From contig DASUTB010000076.1 in the NCBI GenBank assembly GCA_036374835.1, positions 1 to 10,403 on the forward strand: a DNA stretch of 10,403 nucleotides, read 5' to 3'. Shown here one piece after another: positions 1-9,257 of this stretch (positions within the stretch are counted from its first letter, which is position 1; the number at the start of each line of letters is the position of its first letter). The translations under genes were made by a program, and so were the position numbers. Below the pieces are notes generated by a model. That model saw nothing but the letters and a program-made list of their open reading frames with translations. It did no database searches and had not been told where the DNA came from. The DNA is from DASUTB01 sp036374835 (lineage in GTDB: Bacteria; Actinomycetota; Actinomycetes; Jiangellales; Jiangellaceae).

Positions 1-348
1 ACCATTGACCAGAACCTGGACCCGGGCTGCCGGCACGACCACCGGCTCCAACACGACGGCGGCTGGATCGTGTACCGCCCACCGGGCAGCGACCCGCTGA
101 CCGGACCCATCATCTGGCTCAGCCCACTCGGGCACCGCTACGAATCCCGCCCACCACCGGTGATGCAGCCCTACCCCGAGCCCGGCGACCACTACCCGGG
201 CCACGACACCTGGCCCGCATGGTTCACCACCCTGGTCGAACAGATCAAGAACGACCGCGCCCAAACCGGCAGCGGATCGGACGGCGACGCAAGTGAGGAC
301 GGCTTGCGCCGCCCCGCCACGCCGACCCCCGAGATACCGCCGTTCTGA
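1..348 (+). CDS. HNH endonuclease of the DUF222/13E12 family, C-terminal part (5' end outside window)
   Basis: The reading frame is open from the first base, so the gene begins upstream; 115 C-terminal residues are visible. The segment IDQNLDPGCRHDHRLQ followed by GGW and then IIWLSPLGHRY matches the end of the HNH nuclease fold of DUF222 (13E12-repeat) proteins: the Asn of the NL pair, a Cys-x-x-x-His pair, then a W-x-SP-x-G-x-x-Y tail. The usual CRHHH is CRHDH here. A low-complexity tail rich in Pro, Gly and Asp follows. These proteins are abundant, repeated and mostly uncharacterised in actinobacteria; a DNA-nicking role is known for the HNH fold but is inferred for this protein. It lies 56 bp before ackA and is probably not functionally linked. 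The DUF222 domain itself is not visible. Confidence 0.8.
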   Translation, partial: TIDQNLDPGCRHDHRLQHDGGWIVYRPPGSDPLTGPIIWLSPLGHRYESRPPPVMQPYPEPGDHYPGHDTWPAWFTTLVEQIKNDRAQTGSGSDGDASEDGLRRPATPTPEIPPF

Positions 349-393
349 CAGGCAGTGGCCGCGCGCGGTCAGGGCGACTGGCCCGGCTGTGAC

Positions 394-400
394 AAGGTGA
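394..400 (+). promoter_or_regulatory. Ribosome binding site of ackA
   Basis: AAGGTGA lies 4 bases before the ATG at 405. It supports this ATG, which also gives the N-terminus expected for acetate kinase (VLVLNCGSSS close to the first residue). Confidence 0.6.
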
Positions 401-404
401 GCCC

Positions 405-1604
405 ATGGCTGGAGCGGCGGTGCTCGTACTCAACTGTGGTTCGTCGTCGATCAAGTATCAGCTCGTCGACGTCGAGTCAGGTGAGCGGCTGGCCCATGGG
501 CAGATCGAACGGATCGGAGAGGAGACCGGACGGCTGGCCCACACCGGGTCCGCCGGTGTCAAGGAGCGCGATGAACGGATTGCCGATCATGAAGCCGGGC
601 TGCGCGCGATGCTGGCTGCGTTCGAGGATTCCGGCCCCGCGCTCGACGCAGTCGACCTCATCGCCGTGGGACACCGAATCGTGCACGGCGGTGATCGGTT
701 CGCCGAACCGGTGGTCCTGGACGACGACGTGACGGCGGCGATCGACGACCTGGCCGATCTCGCGCCGTTGCACAATCCCGCCAATGTGGCCGGCATCCGG
801 GTGGCTCGCACGGAGTTGCCCGACCTGCCCCATGTCGCGGTCTTTGACACCGCCTTTCACCAGACGATGCCGCGGCACGCGTACACCTATGCGGTGCCGC
901 GTCGTTGGGCGACGGAGTACGGCGTCCGGCGGTACGGCTTCCACGGCACGTCGATCGCCTACGTGAGCCGCGAGGCCGCACGGATGCTGGGGCGCAGGGT
1001 CGCCGAAACGAACCTGATCGTCGCCCACCTCGGCAACGGCGCGAGCATCACGGCGGTCGCAGACGGGCGCAGCATCGACACCTCGATGGGAATGACTCCG
1101 CTCGAGGGCCTGGTCATGGGCACTCGCAGCGGGGACGTCGACCCCGCCCTCACCGGGCACCTGCACCGGGTTGCCGAGCTCTCCGTCGACGAGGTGGACG
1201 GCGCGCTGAACCGGGAGAGCGGTGTGCTCGCACTCGCCGGCGCAAACGACATGCGCGAGGTGCATCGCCGCGCCGAGGACGGCGACGACGGTGCTCGGCT
1301 GGCGATCGAGGTCTACTGTTACCGGCTCCGTAAGTACGTGGGTGCCTACTACGCGGCGCTCGGCCGGGTCGACGCGATCGTGTTCACTGCGGGCGTGGGA
1401 GAGAACGACGCCGAGGTTCGTGGAAAGGCGTTGGCCGGGCTCGGGCGGCTTGGCATCGCAGTCGATCCGGACCGGAACGCAGCACAGAACACCGGAGCCC
1501 GCGCCATCTCTCCGGACGGCACCGACGTGGCCGTGCTCGTCGTGCCGACCGACGAGGAGTTGGAGATCGCCCGCCAGGCCGCGGCCGTCCTCGATGAGGC
1601 GTAG
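405..1604 (+). CDS. ackA: Acetate kinase
   Basis: This cytosolic enzyme of the ASKHA fold interconverts acetyl phosphate + ADP and acetate + ATP. The 399-residue length is typical. Visible family signatures are VLVLNCGSSSIKYQL (residues 6-20), GHRIVHGG (89-96), FDTAFHQTMP (147-156), YGFHGTS (177-183), HLGNGAS (208-214), GTRSGDVDP (239-247) and FTAGVGEND near the C-terminus. By position the residues known from the Methanosarcina enzyme are all present: N10 (equivalent to N7), R91, D148, H180, R241 and E384. The start is fixed by a good Shine-Dalgarno and the N-terminal motif. The usual partner pta (phosphotransacetylase) is not next to it, nor is a phosphoketolase gene; the neighbours are an HNH nuclease fragment upstream and, after 202 bp, a cation ATPase. 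The role may be ATP generation from acetyl phosphate under low oxygen (inference). The family call is very secure. Confidence 0.97.
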   Translation: MAGAAVLVLNCGSSSIKYQLVDVESGERLAHGQIERIGEETGRLAHTGSAGVKERDERIADHEAGLRAMLAAFEDSGPALDAVDLIAVGHRIVHGGDRFAEPVVLDDDVTAAIDDLADLAPLHNPANVAGIRVARTELPDLPHVAVFDTAFHQTMPRHAYTYAVPRRWATEYGVRRYGFHGTSIAYVSREAARMLGRRVAETNLIVAHLGNGASITAVADGRSIDTSMGMTPLEGLVMGTRSGDVDPALTGHLHRVAELSVDEVDGALNRESGVLALAGANDMREVHRRAEDGDDGARLAIEVYCYRLRKYVGAYYAALGRVDAIVFTAGVGENDAEVRGKALAGLGRLGIAVDPDRNAAQNTGARAISPDGTDVAVLVVPTDEELEIARQAAAVLDEA

Positions 1605-1641
1605 CCGGCACAGCACCCCACTTGATCACCGACATGGCAAT

Positions 1642-1655
1642 GGGCCATAGGTCCC
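1642..1655. promoter_or_regulatory. DosR/DevR-like operator upstream of the ctpF cluster
   Basis: GGGCCATAGGTCCC, read on the other strand as GGGACCTATGGCCC, is an imperfect inverted repeat (5 of 7 base pairs match). It resembles the GGGAC...GGCCC/GTCCC sites bound by the hypoxia regulator DosR (DevR) in mycobacteria. It sits 151 bases before the ctpF start codon. A second GGGAC half-site begins at 1683, in TTGGGACGCAGTC (1681-1693), but it lacks a correctly spaced partner. In M. tuberculosis ctpF is a DosR target, which makes the assignment plausible. No clear -10 element was found downstream. Binding is inferred from pattern alone. Confidence 0.5.
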
Positions 1656-1789
1656 GGCCACGGCCAACCTTCGACGCTTCTTGGGACGCAGTCGGGTCGG
1701 CAATGCTGACACTAGGGCGACAGGAGACGACACCTGGCGCTGACGACCTGCCGGCCACCGACAGGCTGGGCGGCATTGGCGTAGTTCAA

Positions 1790-1796
1790 GGAGGAG
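1790..1796 (+). promoter_or_regulatory. Ribosome binding site of the ctpF-like gene
   Basis: GGAGGAG lies 10 bases before the ATG at 1807. It is a near-perfect Shine-Dalgarno and fixes this start. Confidence 0.7.
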
Positions 1797-1806
1797 TGTC
1801 GGGTTT

Positions 1807-4566
<2,760 letters not shown>

Positions 4567-4574
4567 TGTGAGTC

Positions 4575-5363
4575 ATGCCGCTGTACATCGGAACCTCCGG
4601 CTGGCAGTACGACTCGTGGCGGGACGTGCTGTACCCGGCGGACGCGCCGAAAAGCCGTTGGCTGGAGCGGTATGCCCAGACATTCCCGACGGTGGAGAAC
4701 AACAGCGCGTTCTACCGGCTGCCGAAACCGGAGACGTTCGCCACCTGGCGGTCACGGACGCCCGACGGATTCGTCATGGCTGTGAAGGCGAGCCGATATC
4801 TCACCCACATCAAGCGCCTGCAGGACCCGGCCGAGCCGGTCAGCCGGTTCCTCGGCGCCGCCTCCGAGCTCAACGACCGGCTCGGCCCGGTACTGCTGCA
4901 ACTACCGCCGACGCTGCACGCCGAGCCCGCTCGGCTGGCCGAGTGTCTGGAGCGGTTTCCGAGCAATGTCCGGGTGGCCGTGGAGCCGCGCCACGACTCA
5001 TGGTGGACCGACGAGGTGCAAGCCGTGCTGGCCGACCATGATGCGGCGCTGTGCTGGACCGACGTGCTGGGCCGTCCGCGCACCCGGCTCTGGCGGTCGG
5101 CCGGGTGGGGATATCTGCGGTTCCACGAGGGCGCTGCGCAGCCCTGGCCGCGGTACGGCGACCGGGCGCTGCGGTCGTGGGTGCGCCGGTTGAAGGACAC
5201 CTGGGACGCGGCGGCGGACGTCTACGTGTACTTCAACAACGACCCCGGCGGCGCGGCCGTGCACGACGCGCTGCGCTTTGCCGCGATCGCGGCCGAACAG
5301 GGCGTTGCGATGCCGGGACGGGAGGCGGATGCTGGAAGTGGAGGTGAACTGAGATGGCGCTGA
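4575..5363 (+). CDS. DUF72 (YecE-like) family protein
   Basis: The 262-residue protein matches the DUF72/YecE family, a TIM-barrel-like fold whose function is not established. Visible family features are the N-terminal IGTSGWQYDSWR (residues 5-16), FPTVENNSAFYRLP, the GFVMAVKASRYLTHIKRL segment, LGPVLLQLPP, VAVEPRHDSWW, GYLRFHEG and a late VYVYFNNDPGG segment with the asparagine-rich turn typical of the family. The start ATG lies 8 bp after the ctpF stop; no strong Shine-Dalgarno is seen, so translation is probably coupled to the upstream gene. The 3' end overlaps hsp20 by 10 bp. The family assignment is firm. The link with a cation pump and a chaperone suggests a stress role, but that is inference only. 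Confidence 0.9.
   Translation: MPLYIGTSGWQYDSWRDVLYPADAPKSRWLERYAQTFPTVENNSAFYRLPKPETFATWRSRTPDGFVMAVKASRYLTHIKRLQDPAEPVSRFLGAASELNDRLGPVLLQLPPTLHAEPARLAECLERFPSNVRVAVEPRHDSWWTDEVQAVLADHDAALCWTDVLGRPRTRLWRSAGWGYLRFHEGAAQPWPRYGDRALRSWVRRLKDTWDAAADVYVYFNNDPGGAAVHDALRFAAIAAEQGVAMPGREADAGSGGELRWR
5340..5347 (+). promoter_or_regulatory. Ribosome binding site of hsp20, inside the DUF72 gene
   Basis: GGAGGTGA lies 6 bases before the ATG at 5354 and within the last codons of the DUF72 gene. It is a near-perfect Shine-Dalgarno, so hsp20 can be translated strongly in its own right despite the overlap. Confidence 0.75.
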
Positions 5364-5830
5364 TCAGACGGCAGTCGAAGCCGGTAGAGCCGTTCGACGT
5401 GTTCAGCCGGTTCGACAGGATGTTCGACGAATGGATGCGGTCGGGGCCGTTCCAGGCAGGGAGCGGGGCAAGGCCGTCGTGGCTCGGCCAGAACGTGATC
5501 CGGGTGGACGAGTTCCGGGAGGACTCGACGCTCGTGATCCAGGCGGAACTGCCGGGAATCGATCCGGACGAGGACGTGGAGTTGACCGTGGCCGAGGGCG
5601 AACTAAAGATCTCCGCCCAGCGGCGAACCGAGGAGACCGACGAGGGCAAGGGCTACCTCCGCCGCGAGCTCAACTATGGCAGCTTCACCCGGACGTTGCC
5701 GTTACCCGAAGGTGTCACCGAGTCGGACGTCAAGGCAAGCTACAAGGACGGGATGCTGGAGATCAGGGTGGCGTTGCCCGAGGCGGCGCCGGCCAGCGAA
5801 CCGAAGCAGATCAAGGTGAAGCGCAGCTGA
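5354..5830 (+). CDS. hsp20: Small heat-shock protein, Hsp20/alpha-crystallin family
   Basis: This is a 158-residue ATP-independent holdase chaperone expected in the cytosol as oligomers. A short N-terminal arm contains DVFSRFDRMFDEWM. The alpha-crystallin domain runs from about residue 46 to 143: it opens with VIRVDEFREDSTLVIQAELPG, continues with ELKISAQR and SFTRTLPLPEGV, and ends with the hallmark A-x-Y-x-x-G-M-L motif in KASYKDGMLEIRVALP. The C-terminal tail has an I-x-V motif (QIKVKRS) that in this family docks neighbouring dimers. The start is decided by the strong Shine-Dalgarno at 5340. It is the last gene of the ctpF-DUF72-hsp20 cluster. HspX, a DosR target, belongs to the same superfamily, but orthology cannot be judged from the sequence alone. 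Confidence 0.95.
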   Translation: MALIRRQSKPVEPFDVFSRFDRMFDEWMRSGPFQAGSGARPSWLGQNVIRVDEFREDSTLVIQAELPGIDPDEDVELTVAEGELKISAQRRTEETDEGKGYLRRELNYGSFTRTLPLPEGVTESDVKASYKDGMLEIRVALPEAAPASEPKQIKVKRS

Positions 5831-5880
5831 GGCGACGGCCGCCCGGCCGCCGGCGGGTCTTCCGGCTGTGGCCACGCCAG

Positions 5881-5888
5881 TAGATAAT
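5881..5888 (+). promoter_or_regulatory. Probable -10 element of a leaderless promoter for the ABC exporter
   Basis: TAGATAAT is an AT-rich island in GC-rich surroundings, and its GATAAT (5883-5888) matches TATAAT at 5 of 6 positions. The in-frame GTG at 5895 starts 6 bases after it, where transcription would begin, and no Shine-Dalgarno precedes that GTG. This is the usual layout of a leaderless actinobacterial gene. No good -35 is seen (TTCCGG at 5860 at best). Confidence 0.5.
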
Positions 5889-5894
5889 CGCCCC

Positions 5895-6791
5895 GTGGCC
5901 GATCAAACTCTGCCGATCGAGTGCCGCGGTCTGACCCGGTACTACGGACCCACGGTCGGTATCGAGGAACTCGACCTGGCGGTACGCCCAGGATCGGTCA
6001 CCGGCTTCCTGGGCCCGAACGGGGCCGGTAAGACCACGGTACTGCGGCTGCTCGTGGGCCTGCTGCGTCCCACGCGTGGTGCCGCGGCCATCCTGGGCGT
6101 GCCGGTCGCCGACCCGGCGGCGCGGCGGGCGGTGGGCTTCATGCCAGCCGACCCGACCTTCGTGGTCGAGCTCAGCGGCCGGGCCAACCTCGACCTGCTC
6201 GCCGACCTGCACGCCACCGAGCCGGTCGACCGCGATTGGGCGCTCGAGCTGCTCGATCTCGGCCCGGACGCATTGGACCGGCCGGTGCGGACCTATTCGA
6301 GCGGCATGATCCAGAAGCTGGCGCTCGTGCAGGCGGTGCAGCACCGGCCACAGGTCGTGTTGCTGGATGAGCCGGCGAACCGGCTCGACCCGCTGGCGCA
6401 CCACGGGTTCGAGCGGCTGGTTCGTTCGATAGCCGCGGCCGGCCGGACGGTGTTCCTTTCCTCGCACGTGCTCAGCGAGGTCGAGGCGACGTGCGACGAA
6501 GTGGCGATGGTCCGCGGTGGCCGGCTGCTGATGGTGTCGTCGATCGGCGAGCTTTCGGCCGGAGCGTTGCGGCGGGTGACGGTCGTCTATCGGGACGGGG
6601 TGCCGACCTCCGTGCCCGACGGCCTGCTGGACCCGACGGTCGACGGCGCAGTCGTGACAGGTCGCGTCGAGGCGCACCGCCCTGGCGTGCTCCGGGCGAT
6701 CCTGCAGGATCCGGCCGTCGACGACCTGCTGGTCGAGCCGGCGCCGCTGGAAGAGACCTTCCTGCACCTCTACGAGGCGGGCGCGCCGTGA
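5895..6791 (+). CDS. ABC transporter ATP-binding protein (CcmA-like exporter type)
   Basis: The 298-residue ATPase energises export by the permease encoded next to it. Motifs in order, numbered from the GTG at 5895: Walker A GPNGAGKTT (Lys46), signature YSSGMIQKL (a variant of LSGGQ), Walker B VVLLDEP, D-loop NRLDP and switch His in LSSHVLSEVE. A C-terminal extension of about 90 residues follows, as in drug or antibiotic exporters of the DrrA/CcmA type. The frame also allows an earlier GTG at 5868 (9 residues more). I prefer 5895 because it lies just downstream of a -10-like TAGATAAT and neither start has a Shine-Dalgarno. The stop overlaps the permease start by 4 bp. The substrate is unknown. 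Confidence 0.92.
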   Translation: MADQTLPIECRGLTRYYGPTVGIEELDLAVRPGSVTGFLGPNGAGKTTVLRLLVGLLRPTRGAAAILGVPVADPAARRAVGFMPADPTFVVELSGRANLDLLADLHATEPVDRDWALELLDLGPDALDRPVRTYSSGMIQKLALVQAVQHRPQVVLLDEPANRLDPLAHHGFERLVRSIAAAGRTVFLSSHVLSEVEATCDEVAMVRGGRLLMVSSIGELSAGALRRVTVVYRDGVPTSVPDGLLDPTVDGAVVTGRVEAHRPGVLRAILQDPAVDDLLVEPAPLEETFLHLYEAGAP

Positions 6792-7588
6792 GGCGGCTGC
6801 TGTGGGCGGACCTCGCCGCACGGCGCCGGATGATCGCCGGCCTTGCGCTCGGCACAGCCGTGTTCGTACTGGCGATAGCCAGCATCGAGGCCATCGGTGG
6901 ACTGTCCGACATCGGGCGCCGCGCCTTCGGGGAGACACCACCGGCGCTGGCGGCAATGGCCGGCTCGCGGGCCGGGTTCGACGTGTTCACCCCGCTCGGC
7001 ATACTGGCGTTCGCGTTCAACCACCCGTTCTTCCTGGCGCTCAGCCTGGCGATCGGTGTCGCCGCCGGCTCGGCCGCGATCGCCGGCGACGTCGAGTCGG
7101 GCCGAGCTCAGTTGTGGTACACCCGCCCGGTGCCGCGGCATCGCATCCTGCACGGCCGCGTGCTGTTCTGGCTGCTCGCCCAGGCGCTCGTCATCATCGC
7201 CGGCGTTGCCGGAGGTGTGATCGCCAGCCTGACGTCAGACACGTTGGGCCGGGACGGCATCCGCGTGGCGCTGCTCGCCGGCGTGCAGTTCTTCCCGCTC
7301 GCACTCGTCGTCGGCGCGGTCGCGTTCGCGGTATCGGCGTTCGTGGCGACCCGGGCGCGTGCCATCGGCGGTGCGGTCGGCGTCGTATTCCTCGCCTACC
7401 TGGTGAACTTCCTGTCGCTGCTGTGGTCACCGGCCGAAACTCTTCGGTGGATCACGCCGTTCGGCTACTACGACCCGTTGGGCGTGGTCGAGGGCGTCCG
7501 CTGGTTGGACGTCGCCGTGTTGGCGGCTGCGGCGATGGTCCTTCTCGTCGTGGCCCACCTCGGTCTGGCCCGCCGCGACCTGGCGTGA
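6788..7588 (+). CDS. ABC transporter permease (ABC-2 type)
   Basis: The 266-residue integral membrane protein has about six predicted helices: roughly 15-37, 70-100, 119-148, 158-187, 192-213 and 239-260. A basic N-terminus (MRRLLWADLAARRR) precedes the first helix. A cytoplasmic stretch with ESGRAQLWYTRPVPRHRIL (103-121) is typical of ABC-2 permeases such as those paired with CcmA/DrrA ATPases, where ESG and a TRPV/TRPIPR-like segment recur. The start GTG forms a GTGA overlap with the ATPase stop, a translational-coupling arrangement; the frame is also open further upstream, but that part lies inside the ATPase gene. The transported substrate cannot be deduced. The gene ends 26 bp from the oppositely oriented acyl carrier protein gene, with no convincing terminator hairpin between them. 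Confidence 0.9.
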   Translation: MRRLLWADLAARRRMIAGLALGTAVFVLAIASIEAIGGLSDIGRRAFGETPPALAAMAGSRAGFDVFTPLGILAFAFNHPFFLALSLAIGVAAGSAAIAGDVESGRAQLWYTRPVPRHRILHGRVLFWLLAQALVIIAGVAGGVIASLTSDTLGRDGIRVALLAGVQFFPLALVVGAVAFAVSAFVATRARAIGGAVGVVFLAYLVNFLSLLWSPAETLRWITPFGYYDPLGVVEGVRWLDVAVLAAAAMVLLVVAHLGLARRDLA

Positions 7589-7614
7589 TCGGGTGGGTGA
7601 ACCTTGCTGCCGAC

Positions 7615-7866
7615 TCAGCGTGCTGTTTGAAGGCCGGCGAGATAGTCGACGCAGCCGCCGACGGTAGTCAATTGCGGGTAGGCGTCCTCGTCGATCCGCG
7701 TGCCGGCACGTTCGCTCAACTGGACGACGAGGTTCTCGAAGTCGAGCGAGTCGAGTTCCAGATCGTCGCGAAGCGACGTTTCCGGCGGCAGCGTGTCGAA
7801 GTCGGCGTCGGGAGCGACCTGGCGCAGTGCGTCGCGCATGGCCGCGTGTGCCTCGTCGCGTGTCAT
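7615..7866 (-). CDS. Acyl carrier protein (phosphopantetheine-binding)
   Basis: This is an acidic 83-residue carrier protein. The helix-II motif LELDSLDFENLV (residues 36-47) holds Ser40, the expected attachment site of 4'-phosphopantetheine; a helix-I region (MRDALRQVAPD) and TSLRDDL precede it, and TVGGCVDYLAG forms the last helix. It is the last gene of the minus-strand operon: its ATG lies 8 bp after the E2 stop, with GAGG (7873-7876) overlapping that stop as ribosome binding site. The fold and the modifiable serine are clear. Its job is not: carrier proteins normally serve fatty acid, polyketide or peptide synthesis, yet no synthase gene is in view and the neighbours form a 2-oxoacid dehydrogenase. 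It may accept the acyl group made by E1/E2 (inference). Confidence 0.9.
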   Translation of the reverse strand: MTRDEAHAAMRDALRQVAPDADFDTLPPETSLRDDLELDSLDFENLVVQLSERAGTRIDEDAYPQLTTVGGCVDYLAGLQTAR

Positions 7867-7874
7867 GGTGTGCC

Positions 7875-9257
7875 TCACATTCTTTCCGGTTGGTTGAGGG
7901 CGCGGCTCAGCGCACTGAGGAACCGGGCACCCGTGGCGCCGTCGGTGGCCCGGTGGTCGGCCGAGAGAGTGATCGTCACGATTGAGCGGACGCGCAGTTC
8001 CCCGTCCACCGCCCAGGGCCGCTCGACGATCTTGCCTATGCCGACGAGCGCGACCTGGGGCGGGTAGATGACCCCGTAGACCAGCTCGACGCCGAGCTCG
8101 CCCAGGTTCGTGACGGTGATCGTGGCCCCGGTGAGTTCGGAGCCGCGCAGTCGTCCCGCCTTGGCCCGCGTCGCGAGATCGCGCATTTTGACAGCTAGGT
8201 CGGCCAGATCCAATTGGGCGGCGTCGGCGATGGCGGGCGTGATGAGCCCGCCGCCGCGCAGCGAGACGGGAAGTCCGAGATTGACGGTGGGGCTCGGCAC
8301 GAAGGCGTCGTCCTGCCAGTATCCGTTGAGGGCGGGAACCTCGGTCGCCGCGAGCGCCGTCGCGCGCAGGAAGAGTCCGGCAGGCAGAATACGCTCGGTG
8401 ATCGGCAGTTCGCGGTTGCGCTCGCGCACCCACGCCAGCGTGTCGGTGACGTCCACCGTGGTGCGCAGGTAGTAGTGCGGGATCTCCCGCTTCGAGCGGG
8501 CCATGAGCCGCGCCGTTACCTGCCGCATCGCCTCGTTGCGGTCGGTGGCCGCTTCCTTGCGCGAGACCGGTGCCGGCTGCTCGGTCGGCTCCGCTCGCTC
8601 GGCCGCTGCGGCCGGCTCCGTCGGCTTACGTTCGGCGGCGGCCCGGACATCCTCGGCCCGGATGGCGCCTGCTCGCCCGGTTCCGGTGACGGTGGCGAGG
8701 TCGACTCCGAGCTTGTCGGCGAGTTGCTGCGCGAATGGCGAGATCCGCACGCCGGCCGGCGGTGGTGGTGGCTGCGGGCCCGGCGCCGGCTCGGGTTGCC
8801 GGCTCGCCGCGCGCCGGACGTCGGCGCGGGTGATCGCTCCATCGTGGCCGGTTCCATGCACAGCCGACAGGTCGACGCCGAGTTGGCTCGCGAGCCGGCG
8901 GATCAGCGGCCCTGCGACGGGGGGACGATCGCCCGCCACCGGGCCTGGAGCCGGTGTGGCCGGTGTCGATTCCGCCGGAACGGCCGCCGGACGGGACGGC
9001 TCCGTCGCTCGGCCGGAAGACATCGTCGCGAGTGGTGCGCCCACCGGGACGGTCGTGCCGGGCTCGACGATGAGCTTGTCGACGACACCCGGGTGGAAGC
9101 ACTCCACCTCGATGGTGGATTTGGCCGTCTCGACGACCGCGACGATGTCGCCTTTGGCGACCTCGTCGCCCGGCTTGACCAGCCACTCGACGAGCTTGCC
9201 CTCATCCATGTCCGCGCCGAGGGACGGCATGGTGAACTCGAAGGTGTCAGCTGCCAT
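7875..9257 (-). CDS. 2-oxoacid dehydrogenase E2, dihydrolipoamide acyltransferase
   Basis: The 460-residue core subunit moves the acyl group from E1-thiamine through its lipoyl arm to CoA. Domains in order: one lipoyl domain (1-80, lipoylated Lys46 in VETAKSTIE), a Pro/Ala-rich linker, a peripheral subunit-binding domain (about 113-151, LGVDLSAVHGTGHDGAI), a proline-rich linker, a second similar domain (about 171-210, LGVDLATVTGTGRAGAI), another linker and the catalytic domain (about 240-460) with active-site His435 and Asp439 in ADHRATDG. Two binding domains in tandem are unusual. The ATG at 9257 is chosen because it begins the lipoyl domain directly and has GGAGG 10 bases upstream; the frame stays open 65 codons further, but these lie inside E1 beta and show no domain. 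It overlaps E1 beta by 11 bp. Whether the substrate is pyruvate, a branched-chain or another 2-oxoacid is not evident. Confidence 0.93.
   Translation of the reverse strand: MAADTFEFTMPSLGADMDEGKLVEWLVKPGDEVAKGDIVAVVETAKSTIEVECFHPGVVDKLIVEPGTTVPVGAPLATMSSGRATEPSRPAAVPAESTPATPAPGPVAGDRPPVAGPLIRRLASQLGVDLSAVHGTGHDGAITRADVRRAASRQPEPAPGPQPPPPPAGVRISPFAQQLADKLGVDLATVTGTGRAGAIRAEDVRAAAERKPTEPAAAAERAEPTEQPAPVSRKEAATDRNEAMRQVTARLMARSKREIPHYYLRTTVDVTDTLAWVRERNRELPITERILPAGLFLRATALAATEVPALNGYWQDDAFVPSPTVNLGLPVSLRGGGLITPAIADAAQLDLADLAVKMRDLATRAKAGRLRGSELTGATITVTNLGELGVELVYGVIYPPQVALVGIGKIVERPWAVDGELRVRSIVTITLSADHRATDGATGARFLSALSRALNQPERM

Noticed and set aside
372..384. GGGCGACTGGCCC before ackA as a second DosR-like box
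   Set aside because: It is one base shorter than the DosR site form and lacks the GGGAC half-site, so the resemblance is too weak in GC-rich DNA.
477..1616. 379-codon frame antisense to ackA
   Set aside because: It lies opposite a certain gene and has the Arg/His/Val-rich composition of GC-rich shadow frames, with no domain.
5842..5857. GC-rich palindrome after hsp20 as a terminator
   Set aside because: CCGCCGGCGG is self-complementary, but no stable stem with a reasonable loop and no following T-run is present; such palindromes are common at this GC content.
7589..7614. Bidirectional terminator in the 26-bp gap between the convergent permease and ACP genes
   Set aside because: No inverted repeat with a credible stem was found in the gap or close to it.
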